Made by a program: the position numbers and the translations under genes | Source: an uncultured Alphaproteobacteria bacterium | GTDB taxonomy: Bacteria > Pseudomonadota > Alphaproteobacteria > UBA8366 > JADFVY01 | Assembly: GCA_947259105.1 (NCBI GenBank) | Contig: CAMYKU010000007.1 | Location: 1-64,000, forward strand | Direction: 5' to 3' | DNA: 64,000 nt | Part shown: one piece after another, positions 47,673 through 57,157 of the stretch | Position numbering within the stretch: the stretch's first letter is position 1 | Layout: each line of letters starts with the position of its first letter | The notes under the pieces: model-generated | The model's database searches: none | What the model was told of the DNA's origin: nothing | The model's input: the letters and a program-made list of their open reading frames with translations, nothing else

Positions 47673-48527
47673 ATGGCCGGACCTCCGCCATATGCGACCC
47701 CGCTCGATCGTGCCTGGTATTACGGGTTCCGCTTCATCTGCGCGCTGATCTTCCTGTTCCTGATCGCGCCGATCCTGGTCATCATGCCATTGTCGTTCAA
47801 CGCCGAACCGTACTTCACCTTCACCAAGGGCATGCTCAGCCTCGATTCGGAGGCGTTTTCCGTCCGCTGGTATGAGGACATAATAACGAACCAGCAGTGG
47901 CTTCACTCCATCAAGAACAGTTTCATCGTCGGGATCTCGTCCACCATCCTGGCGACGACCTTGGGCACGGCGGCGGCGCTCGGCCTGAGCCGCTCCTATC
48001 TTCCCTATCGCAGCCTGATCATGGGGGTGCTGATTTCACCGATGATCGTGCCGCTGATCATCACAGCGGCCGGCATGTATTTCTTTTACTCCGACCTTAG
48101 GCTGACCCAGACCTTCACCGGCTTGATCCTTGCTCACACGGTGCTGGGCACGCCCTTCGTGGTGATCACTGTGACCGCGACGCTGGTCGGATTCGACCAC
48201 AGCCTGACCCGCGCGGCGCAGAGTCTGGGTGCCGACCCCACGCGCACGTTCTTCAAGGTGCAGATGCCGCTGATCCTGCCCGGTGTGATTTCCGGCGCGC
48301 TGTTCGCCTTTGTTACGTCGTTTGACGAGGTCGTGGTCGTGTTGTTCATGGCCGGGTTCGAGCAACGCACGATCCCGCGTCAGATGTGGGCCGGAATTCG
48401 CGAACAGATCAGCCCCACGATTCTGGCCGTCGCGACGCTGCTGATCATATTCTCGATCTGCCTGATGACGGTGCTGGAGCTGCTGCGCCGCCGCAACGAG
48501 CGCCTGCGGGGCCTGAGTCCCGGGTGA
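47673..48527 (+). CDS. Polyamine-type ABC permease
   Basis: A 284-residue permease of the PotC type with about six membrane segments and the EAA loop RAAQSLGADPTRTFFKVQMP. The sequence MPLSFNAEPYFTFT after the first segment is typical of the family. It is the last gene of the importer cluster; the PadR-like gene follows 90 bases later. Confidence 0.92.
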   Translation: MAGPPPYATPLDRAWYYGFRFICALIFLFLIAPILVIMPLSFNAEPYFTFTKGMLSLDSEAFSVRWYEDIITNQQWLHSIKNSFIVGISSTILATTLGTAAALGLSRSYLPYRSLIMGVLISPMIVPLIITAAGMYFFYSDLRLTQTFTGLILAHTVLGTPFVVITVTATLVGFDHSLTRAAQSLGADPTRTFFKVQMPLILPGVISGALFAFVTSFDEVVVVLFMAGFEQRTIPRQMWAGIREQISPTILAVATLLIIFSICLMTVLELLRRRNERLRGLSPG

Positions 48528-48564
48528 AACCGGAAAAATTGATTCGAAATTCATTAACCGCTTT

Positions 48565-48576
48565 CCCATATATGGG
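48565..48576. promoter_or_regulatory. 12-base palindrome CCCATATATGGG
   Basis: CCCATATATGGG lies 42 bases upstream of the ATG of the PadR-like gene at 48618. It is a perfect palindrome in an otherwise AT-rich stretch. A wHTH regulator that represses its own gene would bind such a site, but this is inferred from position. Confidence 0.4.
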
Positions 48577-48617
48577 TGTAATATTGGCATCTGGATCTTA
48601 CCCACGGACGGTTAACC

Positions 48618-49163
48618 ATGTATCGGGACAACACGCTCATACCGGCCGAAGCGGTGCGGCTTGCCGCACTGGGAAGCCTTGTCGAGGCGGACAAGCCCTA
48701 TGGCGACCTCGCGCGGGAAATCCGCTTTTTCGTGGCGCGTATCGTCGGGCCGTCGCTCGACCTGCTCGGCACCTCGCTGGAGCTTCTCCGGCTTGAGGGG
48801 ATGATCGCGGCCAAGGACGGAACAGCCGCCACCGAAAACCTGCCGGACGATTGCACGCTGCACCTTACCGAAGACGGCCGCGCCGCCTTCCACACGCTGA
48901 TGACCTCGAACGTCCGCGGGTTGGCGAGCGATCTGAGCCGCCTCGTCATCGCACTGAAAATGCGGTTCCTCCCGCTGCTGCCCGAGAACGACCGCCACGA
49001 ACAGGCGGAAATCCTTGCCGAGGCGTGCGAGAGCGAACTCGCCCGCCTGAAGGATCTGCGCCAGAGTTACGGCAACGGCTTCCTTGCCGAATGGCTGGAC
49101 CACGAGATCGCAGAAGCGACGGAGCGACACGACTGGTTCACGGCACTGGACGGTCGCGTCTGA
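48618..49163 (+). CDS. PadR-like winged-helix regulator (putative)
   Basis: A 181-residue protein with an N-terminal helical region that looks like a winged helix (IPAEAVRLAALGSLVEADKPYGDLAREIRFFV) followed by 'LLGTSLELLRLEGMI' and a Thr-Glu-Asp-Gly-Arg turn (LTEDGRAAFHTLM). The C-terminal half is helical (RHEQAEILAEACESELARLKD), like the dimerisation domain of PadR/VirR-type regulators. I am not sure of the family. The palindrome at 48565-48576 may be its operator. Its target is not indicated. Confidence 0.5.
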   Translation: MYRDNTLIPAEAVRLAALGSLVEADKPYGDLAREIRFFVARIVGPSLDLLGTSLELLRLEGMIAAKDGTAATENLPDDCTLHLTEDGRAAFHTLMTSNVRGLASDLSRLVIALKMRFLPLLPENDRHEQAEILAEACESELARLKDLRQSYGNGFLAEWLDHEIAEATERHDWFTALDGRV

Positions 49164-49178
49164 GTCCCGTTCGGCGGC

Positions 49179-49931
49179 TCAGTAAACGTGCTGGCCGCCG
49201 GTAACGAAGATTTCCGTCCCCGTAACATAGCCGAAATCCGAATTGACCAGCTGATAGACGCAGCCCGCGACCTCTGCCGCCGTGCCCATGCGGTGCATCG
49301 GAATGCGGTTGATCAAGGGCTCGTATTCGTCGCCGATCATCTCCGTCTCGATCTCGCCGGGCGCTACGGCGTTGACGCGCACGCCGAGCTGCGCGAACTC
49401 CACCGCCATCTCCCGCGTCAGCGCCGACAGCGCCGCCTTCGACGTCGAATAGGCCGAGCCGGCAAAGGGATGGATGAAATGGCCGGCGATCGACGTGATA
49501 TTGACGATCGCCCCGCCGCCGTCCTTGGCGCCGCGGCTCAGCGCGGTCGCGAAACCCCGGCTCAGTATCAGTGGGGCGAAGAGGTTCAGGTCGAAGACCT
49601 TCCGCCAGCCGTCGATCGGCCCGTTGAGGCAGCCGAGCCGCTCCTTGATCGGCGTCTTGGGCGAAATCGCGGCGTTGTTGACGAGCGCGTGCAGCGGCGC
49701 GTCGCCCAGCTCCTCGTTGACCTTCTTCAGGAAACGGTCCATCGACGCCGAATCGGCAAGATCGGTCGGGATATGGTGCGTCCAGTTGGGGTCGCGCCCG
49801 CAGGCCTCGGGCGGCTCTTCGCGGCTGCAGGTGATGATCCGCCAGTTCTCGCTCGAAAAGCGCATGACCGTGGCATGACCGATGCCCCGGCTGGCGCCGG
49901 TCAAAACGACCGTCTTCCTGCTATCGTTCAT
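49179..49931 (-). CDS. Short-chain dehydrogenase/reductase
   Basis: A 250-residue SDR. The nucleotide motif TGASRGIGHA, NNAA, and the catalytic Ser/Tyr/Lys set (ITSIAGHF; YSTSKAAL) are present. The closing VTGTEIFVTGGQHVY is typical of classical SDRs. Substrate cannot be determined. It lies tail-to-tail with the PadR-like gene and 31 bases from UspA in the same direction. Confidence 0.85.
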   Translation of the reverse strand: MNDSRKTVVLTGASRGIGHATVMRFSSENWRIITCSREEPPEACGRDPNWTHHIPTDLADSASMDRFLKKVNEELGDAPLHALVNNAAISPKTPIKERLGCLNGPIDGWRKVFDLNLFAPLILSRGFATALSRGAKDGGGAIVNITSIAGHFIHPFAGSAYSTSKAALSALTREMAVEFAQLGVRVNAVAPGEIETEMIGDEYEPLINRIPMHRMGTAAEVAGCVYQLVNSDFGYVTGTEIFVTGGQHVY

Positions 49932-49962
49932 GACCGTGAGTTTAGCGCAAAGCGTGGCGCGC

Positions 49963-50829
49963 TCAATGCGCCATGATCACAAGCATATCCGCCGCCGCCA
50001 GCACCTCGCGGGTCACGCCGCCGAACACCAGCTCGCGCAGGCGGCTGTGGGTATACGCGCCCATGACCATCAGGTCCGCGCCGGCCTCCGTCGCCGTCGC
50101 CAGCAGGGTTTCGCCCACCGACTTGCCGCCCTCCGCCTCGACATTTCGGGTTTGCGCCTTGACGCCGTGGCGCGCGAGGTATGCTTCGAGCGCCGGCGCG
50201 TCGGCTTCCGGCGGCGCCGGCGATCCCACCGTTACGATCGTCGTGGCCTCGGCCCCGGCCAGGAACGGCAGGGCGGCGGCGACGGCGCGTGCCGATTCCA
50301 GGCCCCCGTTCCAGGCAATCGCGACATGGCTGCCGATCGTATCCGCAGGGCGGGAAGCGGCGACCAGCAGCGGGGTGCCGCTTTCCAGCAAGGCGGCCTC
50401 CAGTGTCTCGGCGACAGTCGTCACTGCGGCCTCGGCCTCCGGGCGCGATACGACGACGAGATCCGCGAGGCGCCCGCGCCGTGCGACGCTGGCATCCGGA
50501 CGCCCGACGGTCTCGACCCAGTTGCAGCTCGGTCCTTCGCCCGCCGCCTCGGCGAGCGGCAGGCCGGTCTTGGCGCGCCAGTCGTCGAACGCCGCGCGCA
50601 CCCGCCTCGAGCGTTCGTCGGCCTGTTGCTCCGCACTGGTGATCATTTCCTCGATCAGCGCACCGGACATGCCCTCGCCGATATACGGGATCATGGTGCG
50701 CGGATCGGCACGCACATGCATCACGTCGACATGCGCCGCAAATTTCCTGGCAACCGCAACCGCCGTCGCCAACGCCGATTCGTCCGACGGTACGCCGTAG
50801 AGCGGTGTGAGTACGACTTTGATTCCCAT
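49963..50829 (-). CDS. Universal stress protein, two tandem UspA domains
   Basis: A 288-residue tandem Usp protein (about 1-145 and 155-288). The second domain keeps the nucleotide motif (VMGAYTHSRLRELVFGGVTREVL). The first domain is less conserved. It is a distant paralogue of the protein at 32650-33477, with the same domain plan. Expression control is not evident from the sequence. Confidence 0.9.
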   Translation of the reverse strand: MGIKVVLTPLYGVPSDESALATAVAVARKFAAHVDVMHVRADPRTMIPYIGEGMSGALIEEMITSAEQQADERSRRVRAAFDDWRAKTGLPLAEAAGEGPSCNWVETVGRPDASVARRGRLADLVVVSRPEAEAAVTTVAETLEAALLESGTPLLVAASRPADTIGSHVAIAWNGGLESARAVAAALPFLAGAEATTIVTVGSPAPPEADAPALEAYLARHGVKAQTRNVEAEGGKSVGETLLATATEAGADLMVMGAYTHSRLRELVFGGVTREVLAAADMLVIMAH

Positions 50830-50918
50830 AGCCTCTGCCCCTTATTCGCCGCGGCGATGCCGTCGCCGCCCGTGAGTTACTATAACTGATAGAATCGCCG
50901 CGTGTGCCATGACCTGCA

Positions 50919-52475
50919 TCAAGCTGGCGCTACAGCCGCTTGCAGCGATTTCAGGACCTCCGCGGCGACCGATTCGGCCGTGCCGGACGCATCGATTCGC
51001 GACCAGCGCATCGGGCCTTTCTCGCGCCGGGGGTGTTTGCGCAGGAACCCTGCCGTTGCGTCCGAGGCATCGTCCCTTCGGGCGGCGACCCGTTCGATCC
51101 GCAGGTCCAGCGGCACATCGAGCCAGAGGCCGTGGAACGGCACCCTGGCATCGCGCGCCACGGTCTCCAGCGCGTCGCGCTCGGCCGGTTCGGCATATAC
51201 GGCATCGGCGATCACGGTCATCCCCGCTGCAAGCCCCGCCTTCGCTGCGCTGGCGACCTCGCCGTAGGTCTGTACCGTCGCCTCCCGGCCGTACGCCTCC
51301 GGAGGAAGCGGGTCCTCCAACCGGCAGCCGAACAGGTGCTTGCGGGTCACGTCGCTCCGGATGATCAGCGCGCCGGGCGCTTCCCCCAGATACGGGGCCG
51401 CCAGGCTGGCGACGGTGGATTTGCCGCAGCCCGATTCGCCGCCGATTGCGATCAGCCGGGGCGCGTGCGGCGTAAGAAAACCGGTGGCCAGCTTCAGATA
51501 CTCGCGCGCCGATGCACGCATGGTTTCGGCTTTCGCCTCGTCATGCTGATAGGCGGCGCCACTCGCCTCCACCTTGGCCCGGATCGCGGCACGGCACGAC
51601 AGGAACAGCGACACGGCGGGCAGGCCACCGCGATCGCCGGTGCGCTGCAGGTAGCGGTTGAAGGTCAGATTCGCGAAATCCCGCCGGCCGCGGTGTTCCA
51701 GGTCCATAAGCAGGAACGCCAAATCGTACAGGACGTCCGTGCACGCCAGGATCTCGTCGAATTCCAGGCAGTCGAACAGCGTCGGCCGGCCTTCCCACAG
51801 GAAGATATTCCGCAGATGCAGGTCTCCGTGACAATGGCGCACGAATCCGGCCGCGCGCCGCGCGTCCAGCAGCCTGGCGCACCGCTGCAGCGCCTCGTCG
51901 GAGAGATGGCGGAGCGCCCCCACGCCGGTTGCTCCGAAGGCCTCCGGCATGGCCGAGATCTCCTCGATATCGTCGTCGATGATCCAGCGCAGGGCCTCGC
52001 TCCCGCCGCGGTCGGGCCGGGGTTCGGCCGCCGCATGAAAGGCTGCGATCTCGTCCGCAGTTTCGATCATGTGCGATGCGGTAAGGTCTCCGCGTTCGGC
52101 CATGCGATCGAACAGCAGATTCTGGTCGAACCGGCGCATGACGACGATCCATTCGATCGCCTCGCCATCGCCGTCGAACGCCAGTGTTCCATCCGCCCGC
52201 CGCGCGACCGGCCGGCAGCCGAGGTAGAAATCGGGCGCCGTGCGGCGGTTGAGGCGCACTTCCGCTTCGCAGGCGGCCCGGCGGCGGTCAAGCGTCGAAA
52301 AATCCATAAAGGGGAACCAGACGGCGCGTTTCAGCTTGTAAGCCAGATCGCCGGCCAGGAACACCATCGCTGCGTGGGTATCGATCCGCTCCGGCGTCGT
52401 ACCCCCGTGGGTCGCCGGATCCTCCAGGAAGGCGACGACGGCGCTCTGATCCTGCGTGATTTTGCCCGGTTTCAT
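50919..52475 (-). CDS. Aminoglycoside phosphotransferase-like/P-loop kinase fusion
   Basis: A 518-residue two-domain protein. Residues ~30-300 are APH/choline-kinase-like, with HGDLHLRN (216-223) carrying the catalytic Asp and a later FDCLEFDEIL metal motif. Residues ~338-518 are a P-loop NTPase ([10 protein letters not shown] at 345-354) of the nucleoside/chloramphenicol-kinase-like AAA type. The fusion is known as 'bifunctional aminoglycoside phosphotransferase/ATP-binding protein'; the substrate is not established and resistance should not be assumed. The CDF transporter and pdxH lie upstream in the same direction. Confidence 0.85.
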   Translation of the reverse strand: MKPGKITQDQSAVVAFLEDPATHGGTTPERIDTHAAMVFLAGDLAYKLKRAVWFPFMDFSTLDRRRAACEAEVRLNRRTAPDFYLGCRPVARRADGTLAFDGDGEAIEWIVVMRRFDQNLLFDRMAERGDLTASHMIETADEIAAFHAAAEPRPDRGGSEALRWIIDDDIEEISAMPEAFGATGVGALRHLSDEALQRCARLLDARRAAGFVRHCHGDLHLRNIFLWEGRPTLFDCLEFDEILACTDVLYDLAFLLMDLEHRGRRDFANLTFNRYLQRTGDRGGLPAVSLFLSCRAAIRAKVEASGAAYQHDEAKAETMRASAREYLKLATGFLTPHAPRLIAIGGESGCGKSTVASLAAPYLGEAPGALIIRSDVTRKHLFGCRLEDPLPPEAYGREATVQTYGEVASAAKAGLAAGMTVIADAVYAEPAERDALETVARDARVPFHGLWLDVPLDLRIERVAARRDDASDATAGFLRKHPRREKGPMRWSRIDASGTAESVAAEVLKSLQAAVAPA

Positions 52476-52502
52476 GACGCGTCCCCCGGTACGTTGCCGG
52501 TG

Positions 52503-53441
52503 TCAGGGTCTGTAAAACGCGTGCTTTTCGATGAGTCCCGTGGGGTCCTGGTGAATCAGCACCTCGGCTTCCGGGAACGCATCGCGGATTTCCATCTCTA
52601 CCATATCGGAGATTTCGTGCGCCTTGAGCAAGGTCAATTCCGCGCTCATGACGAGATGGAACTGGATGAAACTGCTCGGTCCTGAGCGGCGGGTGCGCAA
52701 ATCGTGCACGCTGGCGACCTCGGGATGGGACATGGCGATCTCGCGGATGGCGTCGCGGTCCCCCTCCGGCATCTCCCGGTCCATCAGCATATCCAGCGCG
52801 TCGCGCACGATGAGCCACGCGCTGTACAGGATGTACAACGCAATGACCGCGCCGAAGATCGGATCGGCATAGAGCCAGCCGAACCAGCTTCCCAGAATCA
52901 GCGCCGCGATCACCGCGAAATTGACCAGAATATCGCCCTTGTAATGCAGTGAATCCGCGGCAACCGCGAGCGAACGCGTGCGCCGCACCACCCAGAGCTG
53001 GAACAGCACGAGGATGGCGGTCAGCGCGATCGAGACCAGCATCACCGCAATACCGGCCTCGGGCCTGGCCAGCGGCCGCGGGTTGATAAGCCGCTCACCC
53101 GCCTGGAACAGCAGCAGCACCGCGGATCCGGCTATGAAGGCGGATTGCGCCATCGCTGCGAGCGCCTCTGCCTTGCCGTGGCCGAACCGGTGCTCGCGAT
53201 CCGCGGGTGTGAGGGCGTGGCGCACCGCAAACAGGTTCACGATCGATGCCAGCGCATCGAGCAGCGAATCCACCAGGGTCGACAGCATGGCGATCGATTC
53301 GGTGACGACCCAGGCGCCGGTCTTCAGTGCGATCAGCGTCAACGCCACAGAAACCGAGGCATAGGTCGCAAGCCGCATGAGGCGGCCGTTCGCCGCCATA
53401 TCCGGCTGTGAGCCGGGGACTCGCTGCGCTTCGGACGTCAT
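52503..53441 (-). CDS. Cation diffusion facilitator, FieF-like
   Basis: A 312-residue Zn2+/Fe2+/proton antiporter of the CDF family. Six membrane segments are predicted. Metal-site motifs are visible: [13 protein letters not shown] (two Asp) and [16 protein letters not shown] (His/Asp-type). A C-terminal cytoplasmic domain ([34 protein letters not shown]) matches FieF/YiiP. The ATG at 53441 overlaps the pdxH stop (ATGA on the minus strand), fixing the start. Confidence 0.93.
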   Translation of the reverse strand: MTSEAQRVPGSQPDMAANGRLMRLATYASVSVALTLIALKTGAWVVTESIAMLSTLVDSLLDALASIVNLFAVRHALTPADREHRFGHGKAEALAAMAQSAFIAGSAVLLLFQAGERLINPRPLARPEAGIAVMLVSIALTAILVLFQLWVVRRTRSLAVAADSLHYKGDILVNFAVIAALILGSWFGWLYADPIFGAVIALYILYSAWLIVRDALDMLMDREMPEGDRDAIREIAMSHPEVASVHDLRTRRSGPSSFIQFHLVMSAELTLLKAHEISDMVEMEIRDAFPEAEVLIHQDPTGLIEKHAFYRP

Positions 53442-54028
53442 GGAAACAGCCGCTCGATGGTCCACGTGTCGCCCTTGCGGGTGTGGACGATTCGTTCATG
53501 CAGCCGGAACCGGCCCTCCTTCCAGAATTCGATCCGGTCCGGCGTGACCCGGAAGCCCGACCAGTGCGGCGGCCGGGGAATCTCGCCCAGCCCGAATTTT
53601 GCGGTGTACTCGGCCACGCGCTTTTCCAGCAAGAACATGCCCTCCATCGGGCGGGACTGGTCGCTGGCCCAGGCCCCGATGCGGCTGCCGCGCGCACGTG
53701 TTGCGAAATACTCGTCCGCCTCGGCGTCGCTCACATTCGTCACCGGCCCTTCGATTCGAACCTGGCGGCGCAGGGATTTCCAGTGGAACAGCAATGCCGC
53801 CTGCGCATTCTCGGCCAGATCCCGTCCCTTGCCGCTTTCAAGGTTGGTGTAGAAAACGAACCCGCCGTTGTCGACTCCCTTCAGCAGCACCATGCGCGCC
53901 GACGGACGGCCCCGCGAATCCGCCGTCGCCAGCGTCATCGCATTGGGATCGTTGGGCTCCGACACCTGCGCTTCCTCGAACCAGGACCGGAAGCGCGGAA
54001 ACGGATCTGTTTCTTGTTTTCCAGTCAT
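53438..54028 (-). CDS. pdxH: Pyridoxine/pyridoxamine 5'-phosphate oxidase
   Basis: A 196-residue FMN enzyme that makes pyridoxal 5'-phosphate. Typical segments are [27 protein letters not shown] (start of the split-barrel), [19 protein letters not shown], and the C-terminal [17 protein letters not shown] with LHERIVHTR. The ATG at 54028 fits the family length; an open frame continues to 54361 but with low-complexity sequence. It supplies the cofactor for the PLP enzymes in this window, although not as part of their operons. Confidence 0.95.
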   Translation of the reverse strand: MTGKQETDPFPRFRSWFEEAQVSEPNDPNAMTLATADSRGRPSARMVLLKGVDNGGFVFYTNLESGKGRDLAENAQAALLFHWKSLRRQVRIEGPVTNVSDAEADEYFATRARGSRIGAWASDQSRPMEGMFLLEKRVAEYTAKFGLGEIPRPPHWSGFRVTPDRIEFWKEGRFRLHERIVHTRKGDTWTIERLFP

Positions 54029-54188
54029 CGCAGCCACATATAGCACATGGCGGTTGAGGCAAATCAATCGCCCTTGCACACGGACCCGGTATATTCTTTG
54101 GGCATGACGGCAAGGCGCATCGTTGCGGGTGCGATAGCGTGTCGCGCTGTCATCCTTGGGGGGTGGCAACCGAGCGAAAGGACACATC

Positions 54189-54656
54189 ATGCTTGGCAAA
54201 AAAATCATCGCCGTCGGGCTGGCGGCCTCTTTGTTGTCCGCCTGCGAGTCTATGGGACCCAAGGAAACGACGGGGACCCTGGTCGGCGCTGGCGCGGGCG
54301 CCGTCATCGGTGGGCAGGTTGGCGGTGGCGAAGGGCGACTCGTCGGGGTGGCGGTCGGCACGTTGCTGGGCGCACTGCTGGGCGGCGAGGTCGGGCGGTC
54401 GCTGGACCGCGCCGATCAACTGGCCGCGCAGCAGGCCTACCAAGAGGCTCAGACCGCACCGATCAACAGGACGATCGAATGGAAAAACCCGGACAATGGC
54501 CATTACGGCACGGTGACGCCGGTCCGCGAAGGCACCTCGACCGTCGGCGAATATTGTCGTGAGTTCCAGCAGACCGTCACCATTGGCGGCCGCCAGGAGC
54601 GCGCCTACGGCGTGGCCTGCCAGCAGCCGGATGGCAGCTGGAAGATCGTACAGTAG
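54189..54656 (+). CDS. Glycine-zipper outer-membrane lipoprotein
   Basis: A 155-residue lipoprotein of the 17-kDa surface antigen type. The signal ends in LLSAC (Cys18). A glycine-zipper 2TM region ([19 protein letters not shown] and [13 protein letters not shown]) follows, then a C-terminal domain with [20 protein letters not shown] and [13 protein letters not shown], as in Rickettsia 17-kDa antigens. AAAGGAC lies upstream of the ATG. The role is probably envelope structure; no partner is indicated. Confidence 0.85.
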   Translation: MLGKKIIAVGLAASLLSACESMGPKETTGTLVGAGAGAVIGGQVGGGEGRLVGVAVGTLLGALLGGEVGRSLDRADQLAAQQAYQEAQTAPINRTIEWKNPDNGHYGTVTPVREGTSTVGEYCREFQQTVTIGGRQERAYGVACQQPDGSWKIVQ

Positions 54657-54724
54657 GCAGGTCGTTAACGAAAATCCCGTAAGATCGGATAGTAGACTTT
54701 GACGTTGCGGCGTAGCTGAGGGCG

Positions 54725-55636
54725 ATGAGCGATCCCTATGAGATTCTGGGCGTGGCACGGACGGCCAGCCAGGACGAAATCAAGAAGGCGTACCGGACGC
54801 TGGCCAAGAAGCTGCACCCGGACGTCAATCCGGGCGACCAGGCGGTCGAACAACGGTTCAAGGACGTCTCGGCCGCCTATGACCTGTTGTCCGACAAGGA
54901 GCGGCGGCGCCAGTTCGACGCCGGCGAAATCGGCGCCGACGGATCGCCCCGTCAACAAAACCCCTTCCGGCATCAGTACCGAAAGGATTCCGCGGGCGGC
55001 TTCGACTTCGGGGCCGGCGGGATCGATATCGACGATCTGTTCTCGGACCTGTTCGGGCGCGGCCGCCGCACACAGGCCAGCCATCAGGCCAGTCCCAAGG
55101 GGCAGGATCTCACCTTTACGGTTACGATCCCGTTCCTCGAGGCGATGCGTGGCGGGTCGCGCCGGGTGTCGCTTTTTTCGGGCAAGACGCTGGATGTGAA
55201 CCTTCCGCCGGGCGCCGAAGACGGCCAGCGGCTGCGCCTCAAGGGGCAGGGCATGCCAGGCCCTGCGGGCGGCGCGGCCGGCGATGCGTTCGTCGAAATC
55301 CAGGTGGAGCCGCACCCCTACATGCGCCGCGAAGGCCTGGATGTCCATCTCGACCTGCCGGTTACGCTCCACGAAGTGATCCTTGGCGCCAAGGTGAAGG
55401 TGCCGACGATCGACGGCATGGTCTCGGCGACCATCCCGCCAGGCTCGAACAGCGGCACCGTGCTGCGTCTGAAAGGGCGTGGCGTCATGATGCCCAAGGG
55501 CGGACGCCGCGGCGATCAGTACGTCAAGCTGCAGGTCACCCTGCCGGACAAGGCCGACGACAAGCTGGCCGAGTTCCTTGGCAGCTGGAAGCCGCCGGCC
55601 GATTACAATCCGCGCAAAAAACTGAAGCTGGACTGA
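54725..55636 (+). CDS. DnaJ-family co-chaperone, CbpA type
   Basis: A 303-residue J-domain protein. The J domain (residues 2-66) contains HPD at 31-33. A Gly/Phe-rich linker (FDFGAGGIDIDDLFSDLFG) leads to two C-terminal substrate-binding domains (LPPGAEDGQRLRLKGQG and IPPGSNSGTVLRLKGRG). The Cys-rich zinc domain of DnaJ is absent, as in CbpA. It stimulates DnaK in known cases. The neighbouring genes do not suggest a dedicated client. Confidence 0.93.
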   Translation: MSDPYEILGVARTASQDEIKKAYRTLAKKLHPDVNPGDQAVEQRFKDVSAAYDLLSDKERRRQFDAGEIGADGSPRQQNPFRHQYRKDSAGGFDFGAGGIDIDDLFSDLFGRGRRTQASHQASPKGQDLTFTVTIPFLEAMRGGSRRVSLFSGKTLDVNLPPGAEDGQRLRLKGQGMPGPAGGAAGDAFVEIQVEPHPYMRREGLDVHLDLPVTLHEVILGAKVKVPTIDGMVSATIPPGSNSGTVLRLKGRGVMMPKGGRRGDQYVKLQVTLPDKADDKLAEFLGSWKPPADYNPRKKLKLD

Positions 55637-55687
55637 CCGACGCCCGGCCGGCCAGGCGCGGCCCAGCCACGCCGGCAGGCGGGTTCG

Positions 55688-57037
55688 TCAATCGCCCTGC
55701 GAGGCGTCGTCGCCCTCTTCCGTGTCGACATCGTCGTCGTCGGAACGCGCGAGGTCTTCACCGGCATCCTGCGGAACTGTCAGCAGGGTCTTCAGCCGAA
55801 TATCCATCGTCTTTCGCCCGGCCGCCTCCATGGCCTCGAGCGTCCCCGACAGCTCCTTGCCCCAGACATGCCGGGCGGCCTCCGCCGCCGTGGACGACAC
55901 CGAAAGCCCCATGTCCCGGTGCAGGTCGGCAAGCGACACCATCTCCAGGTCACGCGAAAGAATCCACGCCCCGCGGTCCGAACGCGCGATGTAGCGGCCG
56001 CGCAGCAGCAATCTCGTGGCCCGGTCGAGCATCTCGGGCGGCTGGCCGGTCTTGCGCGACAGATGCCGCATCGAGAGCCCCCCGCCGCGCCGGTTCGCGG
56101 CAAGCAGCAGGGCCAGGATCGCGGCGGCGGCCAGCAGGATCGAGGCGGGCGAGCGCGCACCCGGCTCGCGGCCGCTGATGCCGGCCCGCCACTCCGGCAG
56201 CGCAGCCACCATTTCCGCACCGTACAGCACCACGTTCCACACCACATACATCCAGATCAGGAAGATCGGGAATGTGGCCATCGCGCCATAGATCGTCTGG
56301 TAGGTCGGGAACGTCACCACGTAGAACGCGAAGGCCTTCTTCAGGATTTCCAGAATCACCCCGGCGGCGATGCCACCGATCAGCGCATCGCCGGCGCGAA
56401 CCGGATAGTTCGGGACGAAGACATAGAGCAGCGTCAAACCCGCGATCTGGATGATGGGCGGGACCACACTGGCCAGCCGGGTCAGCGGGCCCGTGTATTC
56501 CTCGACCCCGGCCGCCTGGGCCAGCGTAAACAGATAGCCCGACAGCACCAGGCCGGCGCCGATCAGCAACGGGGTCAGGGTCAGGACCAGCCAGTAGACC
56601 GGCAGCCGCGCCAGGAGATTGCTGGTCTGCCGGGTGCGCCAGATGCCGTTCAGCGTGGCGCTTATCGTGGCCAGCAGCAGGACGGATGTCAGCACCAGGA
56701 AGACCACGCCGACGGCGGTCAGCTGTCCGGTCTTGCCGGCGAATGCCTCCAGATGCCCTTGCACGACGGAGCCGACCTGCGGCACGAAATTCTCGAAAAC
56801 GAAGCTCTGCACCTGTTCCCATACGCCGGCAAACGCGTCGAACGCGGCGAAGATCGCGACGCTGATCGCCAGCAGCGGCACCAGCGCCAGCAGGGTCGTA
56901 TAGGTCAGCGCCGCGCTGCTCTGCGTGCATCGGTCCTTGGCGAACCGGCCCAGCACGTAGCGCAGGAACGCCAGCCCCGATGCCGCGCGCGACAGGATCC
57001 CCGATCGTTCCTTGTGTAGGGCGTCGTCGTGTTCCAT
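55688..57037 (-). CDS. YihY/BrkB-family membrane protein
   Basis: A 449-residue protein with about six membrane segments (first at roughly 40-65, last near 245-270), typical of the YihY family once misnamed RNase BN. Family features include YTTLLALVPLLAIS and the late FPIFLIWMYVVWNVVLYGAE. The C-terminal ~150 residues are cytoplasmic and contain a winged-helix-like region (LSRKTGQPPEMLDRATRLLLRGRYI) and an acidic tail (DDDVDTEEGDD). Function of the family is unclear. Confidence 0.87.
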   Translation of the reverse strand: MEHDDALHKERSGILSRAASGLAFLRYVLGRFAKDRCTQSSAALTYTTLLALVPLLAISVAIFAAFDAFAGVWEQVQSFVFENFVPQVGSVVQGHLEAFAGKTGQLTAVGVVFLVLTSVLLLATISATLNGIWRTRQTSNLLARLPVYWLVLTLTPLLIGAGLVLSGYLFTLAQAAGVEEYTGPLTRLASVVPPIIQIAGLTLLYVFVPNYPVRAGDALIGGIAAGVILEILKKAFAFYVVTFPTYQTIYGAMATFPIFLIWMYVVWNVVLYGAEMVAALPEWRAGISGREPGARSPASILLAAAAILALLLAANRRGGGLSMRHLSRKTGQPPEMLDRATRLLLRGRYIARSDRGAWILSRDLEMVSLADLHRDMGLSVSSTAAEAARHVWGKELSGTLEAMEAAGRKTMDIRLKTLLTVPQDAGEDLARSDDDDVDTEEGDDASQGD

Positions 57038-57157
57038 ACCCGGCGATCATAGACCGGTTGCAGGTGCGATGAAATGCATGATGCGCGGCTTTGACCGTGC
57101 GACGTTTGTGTGTAGGATGGCGCGCAGCCGCATCATGTCCCCCTGGAAGAGGAATCA

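Noticed and set aside
48539-48560. Possible FNR box (TTGATTCGAAATTCA) before the PadR-like gene
   Set aside because: Only one half-site fits; the TCAA arm is missing at the required spacing.
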